Assembly (NCBI GenBank): GCA_024275615.1
Contig: JAJRYU010000347.1
Location: 1-17,040, forward strand
DNA: 17,040 nt
Reading direction: 5' to 3'
Origin: Planctomycetota bacterium
GTDB taxonomy: Bacteria > Planctomycetota > GCA-002687715 > DRQF01
Shown: one piece after another, positions 7,313 to 14,599 of the stretch
Layout of the letters: each line of letters starts with the position of its first letter
Position numbering within the stretch: the first letter of the stretch is position 1
The notes under the pieces: model-generated
Databases searched by the model: none
What the model was told of the DNA's origin: nothing
Seen by the model: only the letters and a program-made list of their open reading frames with translations
Position numbers and translations under genes: made by a program

Positions 7313-8422
7313 CTATCCGTTTCGTGTCGTTACGGGCATCACAACATAGACGAAGCCCTCGTCACCTGTGATCTTAGCCGGTTGGTTTGCTCGAGAAAAA
7401 CCAACAGTGACTGTTTCCGCCGCCATAACCTTGAGGCCCTCAACCATGAAGTCGGGGTTGAACGCTATCTGTAACTCTTCACCGTCGTACCCCGGAACTT
7501 CCAGCTCAATCTTAGCTTCACCCGCGTCGAGGGCTTGGGCTGACAACTCGGCCTTACCATCATAGATCTTGAGTTTGACCGAGCGTGTTTCCTGGCTCGT
7601 CAAGAGGGCTGCCTGGCGAAACGCGCGAATGAAGTCGTCGCGGTTAAACTCGAGGTTGATGGCACACTCTTCTGGAATGACCGCCTTGTAGTTGGGGAAG
7701 CTGCCTTCGACCAGACGCGAAGAAATCTCTGCGCGTGTTGTCTTGAGCATGATCTCATTATCTTCAAGAGCAATGCGCACCAAGTCATCCTCTTCGCCCA
7801 AGACCTTTTCAAACACGGTCAGGGCGCGAGAGGGTACGATGTGTCCAGCGCTGATTTCGTCGGAATTGTCAATATCTTCGACTTTCATCACGAGGCGCTT
7901 ACCATCCGTAGCAATCATCCGAGCCTGATTTCCTTCGATATGGAGTTTGGCGCCGTTGAAGGCAAATCGCGACTTCTCTCGGGCGACGGCAAAGTGAGTT
8001 TTGCGAATAAGCGTGACCAACTTGTCGCGATCCAATCCAAAGGCTTTTTCGTTGTTAAACTCAGGAATCGGTGGGTATTCTTCTGGGTTCTCACTGAGGA
8101 GTTGAAATGAACTCTTCCCGGATCGAAGCCTCACCTTCCCGCCAATTTCAGCCTCAAACGTGACATTTTCGGTGGCACATTCCTTGAGGATAGATGCAAC
8201 GCGACTTGCTGGGACAACAGCTTCGCCTGTTTCTTCCACGTCTCCCATGGGGACATGGAAACGAATGCTCATTTCAAGATCGGTCCCCATTACCGTCAAC
8301 ATGTCATCTGCGACCACCATGTGGACATTGGTCAGGATCGGTCTGATGGCACGAGGAGAGATGACAAGACCAACAACCTGGAAGGCCTCAAGGATCGCCT
8401 GGCGAGAAACGGTGAACTTCAT
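7313..8422 (-). CDS. dnaN: DNA polymerase III beta subunit (sliding clamp)
   Basis: Ring-shaped processivity clamp, 369 aa, the normal length for three tandem clamp folds. It begins MKFTVSRQAILEAFQVV and has RPILTNVHMVV near residue 28, the usual domain-1 pattern. VSGRAL-like IVPSRALTVFEKVL stands near the domain 1/2 boundary and RDDFIRAFRQAALLT at the domain 2/3 transition. It ends VYVVMPVTTRNG, matching the conserved C-terminal MP motif region with a few extra residues. The ATG has AGGGG upstream. A 634-base non-coding gap with DnaA-box-like sites separates it from dnaA, and a promoter with an exact TATAAT lies 80-108 bases upstream. It probably heads a dnaN-dciA-gyrB transcript. Confidence 0.97.
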   Translation of the reverse strand: MKFTVSRQAILEAFQVVGLVISPRAIRPILTNVHMVVADDMLTVMGTDLEMSIRFHVPMGDVEETGEAVVPASRVASILKECATENVTFEAEIGGKVRLRSGKSSFQLLSENPEEYPPIPEFNNEKAFGLDRDKLVTLIRKTHFAVAREKSRFAFNGAKLHIEGNQARMIATDGKRLVMKVEDIDNSDEISAGHIVPSRALTVFEKVLGEEDDLVRIALEDNEIMLKTTRAEISSRLVEGSFPNYKAVIPEECAINLEFNRDDFIRAFRQAALLTSQETRSVKLKIYDGKAELSAQALDAGEAKIELEVPGYDGEELQIAFNPDFMVEGLKVMAAETVTVGFSRANQPAKITGDEGFVYVVMPVTTRNG

Positions 8423-8501
8423 TTTGGGGCCCCTGTGTTACCCTTCGCTTGTTCGGTCATAACGGGCAAGCATGGATTGACGAGCAGTTCTGTGTGCTCG
8501 A

Positions 8502-8530
8502 ATTATAGGCGAAGTGGGGGTCTTTTTACA
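8502..8530 (-). promoter_or_regulatory. Candidate sigma70-type promoter of dnaN
   Basis: On the - strand there is an exact TATAAT box at 8507-8502. Seventeen bases upstream is TGTAAA (8530-8525), a poor match (3/6) to TTGACA. Transcription would begin near 8495, giving a leader of about 73 bases before the dnaN ATG. The -10 box is convincing; the -35 is not. Confidence 0.45.
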
Positions 8531-8570
8531 GGCCAAGAGTGGTCTTTTGCGCACTCGTAAACTCAAGCCA

Positions 8571-8595
8571 GGCAGGGTTTAACCCGGAGCCTGCC
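8571..8595. repeat. Inverted repeat upstream of the dnaN promoter
   Basis: GGCAGG (8571-8576) and CCTGCC (8590-8595) are exact reverse complements around 13 bases. Nested in the same place is GGGTT-T-AACCC (8575-8585), so two alternative stems share bases. It lies about 40 bases upstream of the candidate dnaN -35 and could end any dnaA read-through, bind a regulator, or belong to the origin. No T-run follows on either strand. Confidence 0.3.
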
Positions 8596-8639
8596 GAGTC
8601 GAGCTGGGCACAGCTTGTTTGGTTTCGCACAGACTGAGA

Positions 8640-9056
8640 GGTGGGGGGTGATTCCACTCGGAATGTTGCGGTGAAAACTCACCCCAACTCATTCTCCGGG
8701 GCCACGATCATGCCGTTGAGTTGCCGGGGGTTGGGGGTGCTCAACAATAGGCTTCGCCAAGGGCGCTGGTAAAAGGAAAGTGGTTGTCCACTTGTTATCC
8801 ACAGCCAAACGTCCTCGCGTCCCACTCCGCGCTGCACGCCGAGACCACGGGCCGCGCCTGTCCCCAAGAACACAACACGCACAGACACCAGGACTTAACG
8901 CCTTTTGCAACGCCGAAAAAGCGGCTCTGTGCGGTTGTACAGTTTGTCCGACAAGTTGCCCAAGTCGGGTTTTCCCAAATGGAGAGGTGGGACAGGGTTA
9001 GAGGCAAGAATCAACTTGTCCGCAGGTTTTCCACACCCAAGAAACAGCGCCGGGTG
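8640..9056. other. oriC: Candidate replication origin (oriC) between dnaA and dnaN
   Basis: The non-coding stretch right after dnaA carries DnaA-box-like sites, all in the same + strand orientation. TTATCCACA (8795-8803) and TTTTCCACA (9027-9035) fit TTWTNCACA exactly. Weaker TTGTCCACT (8784-8792) and TTGTCCGCA (9016-9024) each lie exactly 11 bases before a strong box, making two doublets one helical turn apart. The first weak box is inside an inverted repeat, AAGTGG-TTGT-CCACTT (8778-8793). Another symmetric site is TTGTC-C-GACAA (8944-8954). Location between dnaA and dnaN is a classic oriC site. I do not see a clear AT-rich unwinding element or trio repeats, so the exact limits are open. 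Confidence 0.6.
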
Positions 9057-10451
9057 CTAAATCTTGAGCATGCGGCTCAAGTCTTCAACCGTATCCCGAA
9101 GTTCGGGGTCGGTCTTGATTCGCTTGGCAACCTTGTCGTCGGCATAGAGCACCGTGGAGTGGTCGCGACCGCCGAAATAGCCGCCGATTTCTGTAAGCGA
9201 TAATGGCGTGTGTTTGCGTGCCAAGAACATGCAGATTTGCCGCGGTAGAGTGATGGAATGAAACCGTTTCTTAGATTGGAGGTCGGACAGGCGTACGCCA
9301 AATCGATCCGTGACGATCTCAATGATGTCATCCATCGTGATTCGACGTTTGGCTGACCCCAAGAGGTCGCTCAAGACTCGTCGGGTCACCTCAACGGTCA
9401 CCGGCTCCTTCATGATCCGAGAATAACCCGCAAGCCGTGTTACGGCACCTTCAAGTTCTCGTATGCTGCCCTTGAGGGTTCCGGCAAGCAAGTCAGCAAC
9501 ATCGTCTGCGAGATCCATATTCTCACGATTACAACGCTTCCGAATGATCCCCATTCGCATTTCGAAAACCGGGGGTTCCACCTCGCAAACCAGCCCCCAC
9601 TTGAAGCGCGAAACAAGCCTCTCTTCTAGGGTTGGGATATCCCGTGGAGGGCTATCCGAAGAAAGTATGATCTGCTTTTGTTCATTGTAGAGACAGTTGA
9701 AGGTGTGAAAAAACTCTTCTTGCGTATGGTCCTTGTTTGCCAGGAAATGGATGTCATCGATCATCAAGACATCTAACTCCCGATAGCGCTCCCTGAACTC
9801 ATTGATCTGATTTTTTTCGAGCGCCGTGATGAATTCGTTGATGAATTGTTCGCAAGGCACGTACTCCATACGGATACCCGGACGGCGAGCCAAGAGCTCG
9901 TGGCTAATCCCCTGCAAGAGGTGGGTTTTCCCTAAGCCCAAACCTCCGTGGATGAAGAGAGGGTTATACACTTTTCCAGGATCGTCGATGACAGCAAGAG
10001 CGGCCGCATGCCCCATCCGATTACTTGCCCCGACAATGAAGTTGTCAAAAGTGTAATCCGGATTGAGGTGCTTCTTGAGATTGGATGAGCCTGCCGCCGC
10101 CACCGGAGGCCTTCTTGTTGGCACACTTTCAATGGGGCCCGCCTGGGGTGTGGTGATTTCTCGCCCCAGATCTTCCTGCTCTTCGGTTTTCAGGCTTTCG
10201 TCGGTAAGGAACTCAATTTTGAGTTCTTGTCCTGCAGCGTGGCTTACAGCGTCCTCAAGCACGGGCATATACTGCTTGGTGAGCCATGCAGAATAGAACG
10301 TGTTGGGCACGGCAACAATGACGCGTTCTTTGTCGAACTCCTGACAAGCCGTTTGTGCAAACCATGTCTCAAATTGGTTGCGCGAAACCTGTCGCTGCAC
10401 CTCTCCAAGAACTTCGCCCCAAAACACCGCCGTATTGCTGGCAGTTGGCAT
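9057..10451 (-). CDS. dnaA: Chromosomal replication initiator DnaA
   Basis: AAA+ initiator (464 aa) that binds DnaA boxes, opens oriC and recruits the helicase. Domain I (about 8-85) has the FWGEVLGEVQRQVSRNQFETWF pattern in two parts; a variable linker spans about 86-130. Domain III has Walker A GGLGLGKTH (169-177), Walker B LMIDDIHFL (229-237) and the SRFKWG arginine-finger region (281-286). Domain IV ends with the DNA-binding signature GGRDHSTV (427-434), in which Ser replaces the more usual Thr. The ATG at 10451 follows a G-rich stretch. A good promoter lies about 195 bases upstream. The gene is followed by the candidate oriC and dnaN. No DnaA box was found in its promoter, so autorepression by the usual site is not evident. 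Confidence 0.97.
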   Translation of the reverse strand: MPTASNTAVFWGEVLGEVQRQVSRNQFETWFAQTACQEFDKERVIVAVPNTFYSAWLTKQYMPVLEDAVSHAAGQELKIEFLTDESLKTEEQEDLGREITTPQAGPIESVPTRRPPVAAAGSSNLKKHLNPDYTFDNFIVGASNRMGHAAALAVIDDPGKVYNPLFIHGGLGLGKTHLLQGISHELLARRPGIRMEYVPCEQFINEFITALEKNQINEFRERYRELDVLMIDDIHFLANKDHTQEEFFHTFNCLYNEQKQIILSSDSPPRDIPTLEERLVSRFKWGLVCEVEPPVFEMRMGIIRKRCNRENMDLADDVADLLAGTLKGSIRELEGAVTRLAGYSRIMKEPVTVEVTRRVLSDLLGSAKRRITMDDIIEIVTDRFGVRLSDLQSKKRFHSITLPRQICMFLARKHTPLSLTEIGGYFGGRDHSTVLYADDKVAKRIKTDPELRDTVEDLSRMLKI

Positions 10452-10582
10452 ACCCCACCCCTACTCTCTGTGCGTGATTCTTCACAGAGCCACCAAATGA
10501 ACCCATCTGATTTTCTGATAGCGTCGTCGTTGCTCGCACGCCAAACCTTACCCCGAAAGAGGTCGGGTGGGTGCGTCCCATT

Positions 10583-10640
10583 TTGATCAAGAGATCAAGA
10601 TACGATTGGCAATCTCGTCATCGCTCACCCCCGTGGTGAG
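10583..10640 (-). promoter_or_regulatory. Repeats and hairpins in the dnaA leader
   Basis: Several symmetric elements crowd the region between the dnaA promoter and gene. They are an 8-base palindrome TTGATCAA (10583-10590), a tandem direct repeat of GATCAAGA (10585-10592 and 10593-10600), an imperfect inverted repeat centred on GATTG-G-CAATC (10599-10622), and CTCACC/GGTGAG around five bases (10624-10640). On the - strand the last one starts at or next to the expected transcript 5' end. It could be an operator over the start site or a protective 5' hairpin. Confidence 0.35.
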
Positions 10641-10645
10641 GGCAG

Positions 10646-10674
10646 ACTATAGGTTGGCCGATTCGGCACGTCAA
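10646..10674 (-). promoter_or_regulatory. Sigma70-type promoter of dnaA
   Basis: On the - strand, TTGACG (10674-10669, 5/6 to TTGACA), a 17-base spacer, then TATAGT (10651-10646, 5/6 to TATAAT). Transcription would start near 10639, giving a dnaA leader of about 190 bases. Confidence 0.65.
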
Positions 10675-10734
10675 TTCGTTTTTGTCCCCCCCTGACGTCG
10701 CCGAAACTTCTACTATTTTTCTTCGTTCAAAGTC

Positions 10735-10759
10735 CGCGGTGAAAGGGGGGTTTCCCGCG
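10735..10759. repeat. Strong GC-rich hairpin between the cysteine desulfurase gene and dnaA
   Basis: CGCGG (10735-10739), a bulged T, GAAA, a GGGGGG loop, TTTC and CCGCG (10755-10759) form a nine-pair stem with one bulge. It lies about 50 bases past the cysteine desulfurase stop and about 60 bases upstream of the dnaA -35. It may shield the dnaA promoter from read-through, but has no T tract. A second, weaker stem, AACTTC/GAAGTT (10778-10796), lies closer to the stop and on the - strand runs into TTCTT, so it is a poor terminator candidate. Confidence 0.4.
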
Positions 10760-10808
10760 TCTTGGGCGATCCAAGAAAACTTCTGGCACGGAAGTTGAGA
10801 TGGGGTTT

Positions 10809-11960
10809 TTAGCGAGACAAATCGTGGATTTCTGTCATCGCTTCAACAAAAGCATCGACATCTGAAGAATCATTCATCGCTGAAAAAGACACTCGAATTG
10901 AGGAGAGGTTTTCTTTGACGCCCAACCCCATGGCCGACAGGACAAGCGAAGGCTCGATCGAACCAGACGAACACGCACTACCGACGCTCACAGCAATGCC
11001 CCGCAAGTCGAGCTTCATGAGCAATGACTCTGCTACTTGGCCTTCAAACTGCATATTGAGGACTCCTGGCCAACGAGGTGCGGCTCTGGCATTCAAAACA
11101 AAAGGGATGTTCGCTGCAGAGATTCCTCGCAAAGTCGCCTTTGCCAAAGCGCTAACCTTCTCCCGGCGCTGTGCCAACTCCGCCACTGCAAACTCCAGCG
11201 CTTTTGCCATGCCAAAAAGACCAAAAACACACTCCGTGCCCGCTCTTTTTTCTCTTTCTTGGCCACCCCCAACAAGTGTCGGAGAAAACGGTACACCTCG
11301 GCGCAAGTACAAAGCCCCTATACCTTGTGGTCCATGAAATTTATGCGCCGACATCGTGAGGGCTGCGAGTGGCAAACTATCCAGATCGATGGCTATGCGA
11401 CCGACGGCCTGAGCCGCATCAGAATGAAGCAGCACATCGTTTTCGGCGCAGAAGTTTGCCCACTCCTCAATGGGCTGGATCGTACCGGTTTCGTTGTTGA
11501 TCCACATCAAGCTTGAGAAAGCGACCTGGGGGCCTAACTTCGCCTTGGCATCAACCAGGTCAACAATCCCATCTGGGCCGACTTTCATCCAAATGAGCTC
11601 AAACCCCTTGGCCGCAAGTCTTTTGCATGGCTCCAAGACCGATGGGTGTTCAGTGGGACTGAGCAAGATCTGACGTTGGTTTGTCTTTGCGCAGGCTGCC
11701 AGGCCATAAAGCGCCATATTATTCGCTTCGGTGGCCCCAGAAGAGAAGATTATTTCGTCGTCTCGGGCACGGCAAAGCGCGGCGACTTGAGATCTCGAGT
11801 TTTCTACCAATCGCCGTGCGCCGCGCCCAAACGAGTGCAAAGAGCTTGGATTCCCTGGCTTAGCGCCCATGACCGTGGCCATGGCCTGGGCTACACGGGG
11901 ATCTAGGGGGCTACTGGCGTTGTTGTCGAGATATATCTGCTTCAAGACTTCCAGGTCCAA
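10809..11960 (-). CDS. Cysteine desulfurase (IscS/NifS family)
   Basis: PLP-dependent, class V aminotransferase fold (about 383 aa) that takes sulfur from cysteine as a persulfide for Fe-S clusters and other thio-cofactors. It begins IYLDNNASSPLDPRV. Seen are SSGATEANNMAL (PLP phosphate site), TEHPSV (His near 105), HSDAAQAVG (Asp181), the Schiff-base lysine in MSAHKFHGPQG (Lys207) and the persulfide cysteine in GSACSSGSIEPS (Cys330). A TAA lies directly upstream of TTG 11960, so the start must be that TTG or the in-frame TTG at 11945 (giving MKQIYLDNN); neither has a strong ribosome-binding site. No iscU, iscR or other sulfur-acceptor gene is adjacent, so the pathway served is not defined. 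It is divergent from the mglA-like gene with an 85-base gap. Confidence 0.92.
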   Translation of the reverse strand: MDLEVLKQIYLDNNASSPLDPRVAQAMATVMGAKPGNPSSLHSFGRGARRLVENSRSQVAALCRARDDEIIFSSGATEANNMALYGLAACAKTNQRQILLSPTEHPSVLEPCKRLAAKGFELIWMKVGPDGIVDLVDAKAKLGPQVAFSSLMWINNETGTIQPIEEWANFCAENDVLLHSDAAQAVGRIAIDLDSLPLAALTMSAHKFHGPQGIGALYLRRGVPFSPTLVGGGQEREKRAGTECVFGLFGMAKALEFAVAELAQRREKVSALAKATLRGISAANIPFVLNARAAPRWPGVLNMQFEGQVAESLLMKLDLRGIAVSVGSACSSGSIEPSLVLSAMGLGVKENLSSIRVSFSAMNDSSDVDAFVEAMTEIHDLSR

Positions 11961-11999
11961 TTACAGGCTTGCCGTTGTTCTGCCGAACATAGATATATC

Positions 12000-12017
12000 G
12001 GTTCCTGCCGAGGAACC
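12000..12017 (+). promoter_or_regulatory. Inverted repeat in the mglA leader
   Basis: GGTTCC and GGAACC are exact reverse complements around six bases, 28 bases upstream of the mglA ATG and in the short divergent gap with the cysteine desulfurase gene. Just upstream is the AT-rich palindrome GATATATC (11992-11999), which may include a -10 element for either direction. The repeat could be an operator or an mRNA hairpin. Confidence 0.3.
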
Positions 12018-12045
12018 CTACCCAGACCTGGACCAAAGGCAGATC

Positions 12046-12708
12046 ATGAGCATAGTCAACACCAGAGATAAAACGATCAACACAAAGATTGTTTACTACG
12101 GGCCTGGTCTTGGAGGCAAGACAACCAGTCTCAGCTATGTCCACCAAATACTCGATCCTCAAGATCAGGTAAAGATGGTGTCCCTGAAGACAGACGAGGA
12201 ACGCACGCTCTTTTTTGATTTTCTACCTATCGATCTCGGAATGTTGGGTGGCTACAAAGTTAAGATTCAGGGCTTCACAGTCCCCGGACAAGTCAAGTAC
12301 AACTTGACACGCAAATACGTCCTCATGGGCGCCGATGCTGTTGTTTTCGTCGCCGACTCCAATAGTGACCGGATCGAAGAAAACCAAGCCAGCCTCGCAA
12401 ATCTCAAGCAGAATCTTAGAGCCAATGGCCTAGACCTCAGAAATGTCCCTCTTGTTGTTCAACTCAACAAACGAGACCTGGATAACGCCATGGGAATGGA
12501 AGAAATGAGCGCTATTTTTGCCGCTGATTCATCTTGCATCTTCCCAACAAACGCTTGTTCCGGTGAAGGTGTTTTTGATGCCTTTGTGGAAGCTTCTTGT
12601 CAAATGATCATCGAGGTTGGTCGCAAATACCAATTGGAGTCTCCACAAGGTGATCTCTCCGTTCTTACCAAAAATTCTCTGTTGAACTATGTGGTCCCGA
12701 CCTCTTGA
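12046..12708 (+). CDS. mglA: MglA-type small Ras-like GTPase
   Basis: Bacterial Ras-like GTPase of the MglA family (220 aa with this start), a polarity switch in Myxococcus and widespread in other phyla. The P-loop is GPGLGGKT (19-26), preceded by KIVYY as in MglA. The G3 box is TVPGQ with Thr78 in place of Asp, the mark of MglA proteins. VVFVADS follows at 99-105, and G4 is NKRD (141-144). About 25 residues extend beyond the 195-aa Myxococcus protein. The ATG at 12046 is chosen because AAGG lies six bases upstream and family homology begins here. An in-frame ATG at 11869 would add 59 unrelated residues and overlap the divergent gene. No mglB (roadblock GAP) or other partner is adjacent. Its end overlaps convergent bshA by 22 bases. 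Confidence 0.88.
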   Translation: MSIVNTRDKTINTKIVYYGPGLGGKTTSLSYVHQILDPQDQVKMVSLKTDEERTLFFDFLPIDLGMLGGYKVKIQGFTVPGQVKYNLTRKYVLMGADAVVFVADSNSDRIEENQASLANLKQNLRANGLDLRNVPLVVQLNKRDLDNAMGMEEMSAIFAADSSCIFPTNACSGEGVFDAFVEASCQMIIEVGRKYQLESPQGDLSVLTKNSLLNYVVPTS

Positions 12709-13856
12709 GTTCCTATGCCGGAATCTTCCGTTAAGATCTTGCGGTAAAACTCCATATATTGAGGAATGACGGAGTCTATCCTAAACAATTCCTTGGCACG
12801 GTCACGGGCTGCCGTTCCAAAACTCTTCAGCTTAGAGTCGTCATCGAGCAGGTCTTTGATAGCGAGAGAAAAAGCCTCGATGTCGCCAACGGGGAACAGT
12901 TTTCCGGTTCTTTCGTCTTCGACAACCTCGGAAAGTCCCCCTGACGCCGTCGCAATGACCGGCACACCACATGCCATTGCTTCAAGTGCCGACAAGCCAA
13001 AAGACTCGAACTGCGAAGGCAACAAGAACAAATCTGCACAAGGTAGGATTTTCTCGATGTTGTCTTGCGATCCCAAGAAGCAAACCGCATCAGAGATGCC
13101 CAATTCCCTGGCTCGTTTTTCGGCGGCGGGCCGGTCAGGCCCATCCCCCACCATCAAAAGTCGAACCGGGTGGCTCTTGGCCACCTGAGCCGTGGCTTCA
13201 ATGATATCCGTAACGCGTTTAACCGGTCTAAAATTGGACACATGAATCAAGACGCGCTCATTTTCTTGGCGCAGCTTCGATGCTTCCGGGCACGGCTGGA
13301 CATTAAAGCGCTCGAGATCAACGAAATTAGGAATGACCTGGATTGGGCAACTTGTTCCGACAGTGCGGTAAGTCTCGTTCTTCAGATATGAAGAAACGGC
13401 TGTGACTCCATCCGCTTGTTCCAGGGAAAAACGCATGACGCGGCGATACGAAGGGTCGTTCCCCACGATGGTGACGTCGGTCCCGTGTAGGGTGGCCACA
13501 ACTTTAACATCACGACCAACGAGCATTTGCCGAGCAAGATTGGCGCTCACCAAATGAGGAATGGCGTAGTGAACATGCATGATATCCAAGTCGTGGAGAT
13601 CGCAAACCTCTGCCATCGTCGTGGCCAGCGCCAGAGCATAAGGTGGGTACTTGAAGAGCGGGTACTCTTGGACACCAACTTGATGATAGAAGATGTTGCT
13701 ATGAAACTCGGTCAACCTGAACGGTGACTCATAGGACATGAAATGAATCTCGTGTCCTTCGTCTGCCAGGGCAATACCGAGTTCGGTGGCGAGCACCCCA
13801 CTCCCGCCATAAGTAGGATAGCAGGCGATTCCGATTTTGAGTCTCTTGGGATTCAT
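12687..13856 (-). CDS. bshA: BshA: N-acetyl-alpha-D-glucosaminyl L-malate synthase
   Basis: GT4-family glycosyltransferase (389 aa) that joins GlcNAc from UDP-GlcNAc to L-malate, the first step of bacillithiol synthesis. BshA hallmarks are plain: IGIACYPTYGGSGVLATELG near the N-terminus, HVHYAIPHLVSANLAR, TLHGTDVTIVGNDPSY, VIPNFVDLERF, HVSNFRPVKRVTDII, and the GT4 donor site LPSQFESFGLSALEAMACG. Length fits the family (about 375-390). Its ATG overlaps the bshB1 stop as ATGA, so translation is coupled. It is the last gene of the pyrF-methyltransferase-bshC-bshB1-bshA unit, and its 3' end overlaps the convergent mglA gene by 22 bases, leaving no room for a separate terminator. Confidence 0.95.
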   Translation of the reverse strand: MNPKRLKIGIACYPTYGGSGVLATELGIALADEGHEIHFMSYESPFRLTEFHSNIFYHQVGVQEYPLFKYPPYALALATTMAEVCDLHDLDIMHVHYAIPHLVSANLARQMLVGRDVKVVATLHGTDVTIVGNDPSYRRVMRFSLEQADGVTAVSSYLKNETYRTVGTSCPIQVIPNFVDLERFNVQPCPEASKLRQENERVLIHVSNFRPVKRVTDIIEATAQVAKSHPVRLLMVGDGPDRPAAEKRARELGISDAVCFLGSQDNIEKILPCADLFLLPSQFESFGLSALEAMACGVPVIATASGGLSEVVEDERTGKLFPVGDIEAFSLAIKDLLDDDSKLKSFGTAARDRAKELFRIDSVIPQYMEFYRKILTEDSGIGTQEVGTT

Positions 13857-14599
13857 GGGTTTTTGTACTTTCCGAAACCGCGAAATAGATCGAAGGGGTG
13901 ACTCAGTGGAATGGGGCCATCAATAAAAAATGGTTCGCCGTGCGTGACGCCAATAAGATGACCCCAATAGGATGCCCGTCCTTCCCACCAATCCCAAAAC
14001 CCCTCTCCTGAAATGAACGTCTTGGGTTCTTCTGAGTCTTTGGCGAAAAATTGAGACGCATAACACTGTGCGACTTTTTTCTTTTCTTCGAACACGTGTG
14101 AAATGTCAACAACAATAGCTGGGTCAATCGGCGTGTGTGACATGTAGTAGAGAATCACATCGGCTCGCCAAGGGGCCTGTTTGGGCTCCCAATTTGCGAG
14201 GCCCGATAGAAAATTGGACTCCTTAACCGCACGCCCGGTGGCGGCATGGTCGGGGTGCAAATCTGTCCAATACGGTGCCATTATTATTCTTGGTCGATAT
14301 TTGCGGATAGCGTTGACGACTCGAGATTTCGTTTCTCGATTACACTCTACGCCGCCGTCAGGTAGCTCAAGAAAATCTGCCTCGGTCGAACTCAGGAGTC
14401 TTGCCGCGCGTTGGGCTTCCTCTTGACGCAATTCGCGAGAACCCCTGGTCCCTAGTTCTCCCGATGTGAGATGACATATTTTTGTCTTTAGTCCGGCTGC
14501 CTTGGCGATCAAGAGTGTTCCACCAACGTTTAATTCAACATCGTCGGGGTGGGCTCCAATCGCGAGGATGTCACACGAGTTCTCAGTCATTGTTTCCAT
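13853..14599 (-). CDS. bshB1: BshB1: GlcNAc-malate deacetylase
   Basis: Zinc-dependent LmbE/PIG-L-family deacetylase (248 aa) that removes the acetyl group from GlcNAc-malate to give GlcN-malate. The zinc/catalytic motif AHPDDVE stands at 16-22 and the second ligand motif LHPDHAATG at 114-122. LTSGELGTRGSRELRQEEA is the typical substrate loop, and the C-terminal HGEPFFIDGPIPL is typical of BshB1. The ATG at 14599 overlaps bshC by 17 bases; an in-frame ATG at 14590, with GGA five bases before it, is equally plausible and cuts the overlap to 8. The ATGA junction with bshA follows. Mycothiol-conjugate or other LmbE deacetylases are ruled unlikely by the flanking bshA and bshC. Confidence 0.94.
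   Translation of the reverse strand: METMTENSCDILAIGAHPDDVELNVGGTLLIAKAAGLKTKICHLTSGELGTRGSRELRQEEAQRAARLLSSTEADFLELPDGGVECNRETKSRVVNAIRKYRPRIIMAPYWTDLHPDHAATGRAVKESNFLSGLANWEPKQAPWRADVILYYMSHTPIDPAIVVDISHVFEEKKKVAQCYASQFFAKDSEEPKTFISGEGFWDWWEGRASYWGHLIGVTHGEPFFIDGPIPLSHPFDLFRGFGKYKNP

Noticed and set aside
8784..9203. 139-residue + strand open frame across the candidate origin and dnaA 3' end
   Set aside because: Overlaps dnaA antisense, contains the DnaA boxes, and has no ribosome-binding site or recognisable motif.
11869..12045. Upstream in-frame start for the mglA gene adding 59 residues
   Set aside because: The added part overlaps the divergent cysteine desulfurase gene, lacks family homology, and the ATG at 12046 has a proper ribosome-binding site.
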